64,000 nt of DNA from B1 sp964355075. Lineage in GTDB: Bacteria; Bacteroidota; Bacteroidia; UKL13-3. The notes beneath the pieces were generated by a model that was not told the origin of the DNA, searched no databases, and was given only the letters and a program-made list of their open reading frames with translations. The translations under genes and the position numbers were made by a program. Positions 63,446-64,000 of the stretch are shown piece by piece. The DNA lies in assembly GCA_964355075.1 (NCBI GenBank), contig CAYHCF010000015.1, positions 1 through 64,000 on the forward strand, read 5' to 3'. Every line of letters begins with the position of its first letter. Within the stretch, counting starts at the first letter, position 1.

Positions 63446-64000
63446 TTAATCCCGGATCAAAGTGATGGTACCACGATTCTCTTTAATTGTTTTTGTATTT
63501 GACATTCTATATATAAAAACAAAGAAATATACTCCTTCAGTACAATCCGATTCCGTATTTTTATTTTTTCCGTTCCAGTTATTGCCATCGTTGCCAATTC
63601 CGTCTTGATTGCTATAAAATACAAGATCGCCCCATCGGTTATATATGTATAGTTGATAGTAATCACTGCCAATGATATCAATGTCAAATGCGTCGTTTAG
63701 GTTGTCGTTATTGGGAGTAAGCACATTTGGAATCTTAAGCCTGAAATCTTCAGCTCTTGTATTTTTACAGATGGTGTCAATGCAATCTAAAACGTCAAAT
63801 GCTTTTAAACATACCCGAAATGTTCCATTATAACCTGCATAACTGTGGGTAGGGTTCATTTGGGTTGAAAAATTTTTCGAACCGGAACGAGGGTGGCCAA
63901 AATCCCATTCATACCTTTGAGAGTTTTTTGAATTATTTGAAAATATTATTAGCGGTGTCTGTGATTCATCAATGATAAAATCGGCAATTACTTCTGAAAC
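63446..64000 (-). CDS. 3' part of a T9SS type B (CHU_C) surface protein, cut by the window edge
   Basis: The frame is open from the window end (64000) to the stop at 63446, about 184 residues, without a true start inside. An ATG at 63859 is internal. The first part (QRYEWDFGHPRSGS) looks like a PKD-type fold. The last 95 residues are the gliding motility-associated C-terminal domain: IPNVLTPNNDNLNDAFDI, YQLYIYNRWGDLVFY, NWNGKN and EGVYFFVFIYR, ending in GTITLIRD. This type B T9SS signal is common on large adhesins such as SprB, so the full protein may be large. Confidence 0.88.
   Translation of the reverse strand, partial: VSEVIADFIIDESQTPLIIFSNNSKNSQRYEWDFGHPRSGSKNFSTQMNPTHSYAGYNGTFRVCLKAFDVLDCIDTICKNTRAEDFRLKIPNVLTPNNDNLNDAFDIDIIGSDYYQLYIYNRWGDLVFYSNQDGIGNDGNNWNGKNKNTESDCTEGVYFFVFIYRMSNTKTIKENRGTITLIRD

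Noticed and set aside
1..64000. tRNA or rRNA genes, including a tRNA target for the integrase
   Set aside because: I looked through the intergenic gaps for cloverleaf-like sequence and rRNA signatures by eye and found none. A tRNA scan would be the proper test.

Overview
The window is AT-rich chromosomal DNA from a Bacteroidota bacterium, most likely a free-living member of the Chitinophagales/Sphingobacteriales/Cytophagales breadth. The evidence is the gene set: gliding genes gldE and gldD beside mutY and ssb, type IX secretion (T9SS) sorting domains of types A and B, SusC/CarboxypepD-type TonB-dependent receptors, an OmpA protein with TSP3 repeats, a 29-residue AURKAIP1/mS38-like basic protein, and promoters matching the Bacteroidota TTTG/TAnnTTTG pattern. 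No rRNA or tRNA gene was seen.

Layout. (1) 1-7100: one end of an integrated mobile element, with a large zinc-finger/TOPRIM/P-loop primase-helicase, an excisionase-type HTH protein behind seven 11-bp-phased repeats, an unknown Lys-rich protein and a tyrosine recombinase. (2) 7100-9930: repeat-rich accessory DNA with a four-helix-bundle protein and a BNR-type secreted protein. (3) 9930-21790: mostly housekeeping genes: an oxidoreductase, aroB-aroA, proline dehydrogenase, tsaE, alanine dehydrogenase, a UPF0173 hydrolase, parA-parB, a DUF5683 protein, dapB and lepB. (4) 21790-39911: an accessory island flanked by two toxin-antitoxin modules (PemK/MazF type on the left, DUF6364/PIN on the right). 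It holds a duplicated module made of a MalT-like LuxR regulator, a hairpin terminator, a 70-78 residue protein and a TonB-dependent receptor. Between the copies lie an AraC regulator that appears to have lost its middle, a T9SS protein and a third receptor. (5) 40050-44444: a MukBEF/Mks-like condensin operon (SMC, kleisin, MukE-like) without the TOPRIM nuclease of Wadjet/MksG systems. (6) 44499-64000: core genes: aroC, an M43 metalloprotease, topA, a SirB1-like protein, the HU-TPR-mS38-RNase G operon, mutY-ssb-gldE-gldD, an OmpA/TSP3 porin, the tyrosine catabolism genes hppD and hmgA, a TPR lipoprotein, and the 3' end of a type B T9SS protein running off the window.

How the genes work together. 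Each MalT-like regulator is followed by a terminator whose left arm is duplicated with a fixed 13-nt offset in both copies. The small protein and receptor then follow in tight tandem. This suggests a regulated surface-uptake system in which the ATPase/TPR sensor controls its neighbouring receptor. That regulatory link is inferred from order and conservation only. The strongest candidates for something undescribed are this duplicated module, the small proteins within it, the covarying terminators, and the phased repeats in the mobile element.
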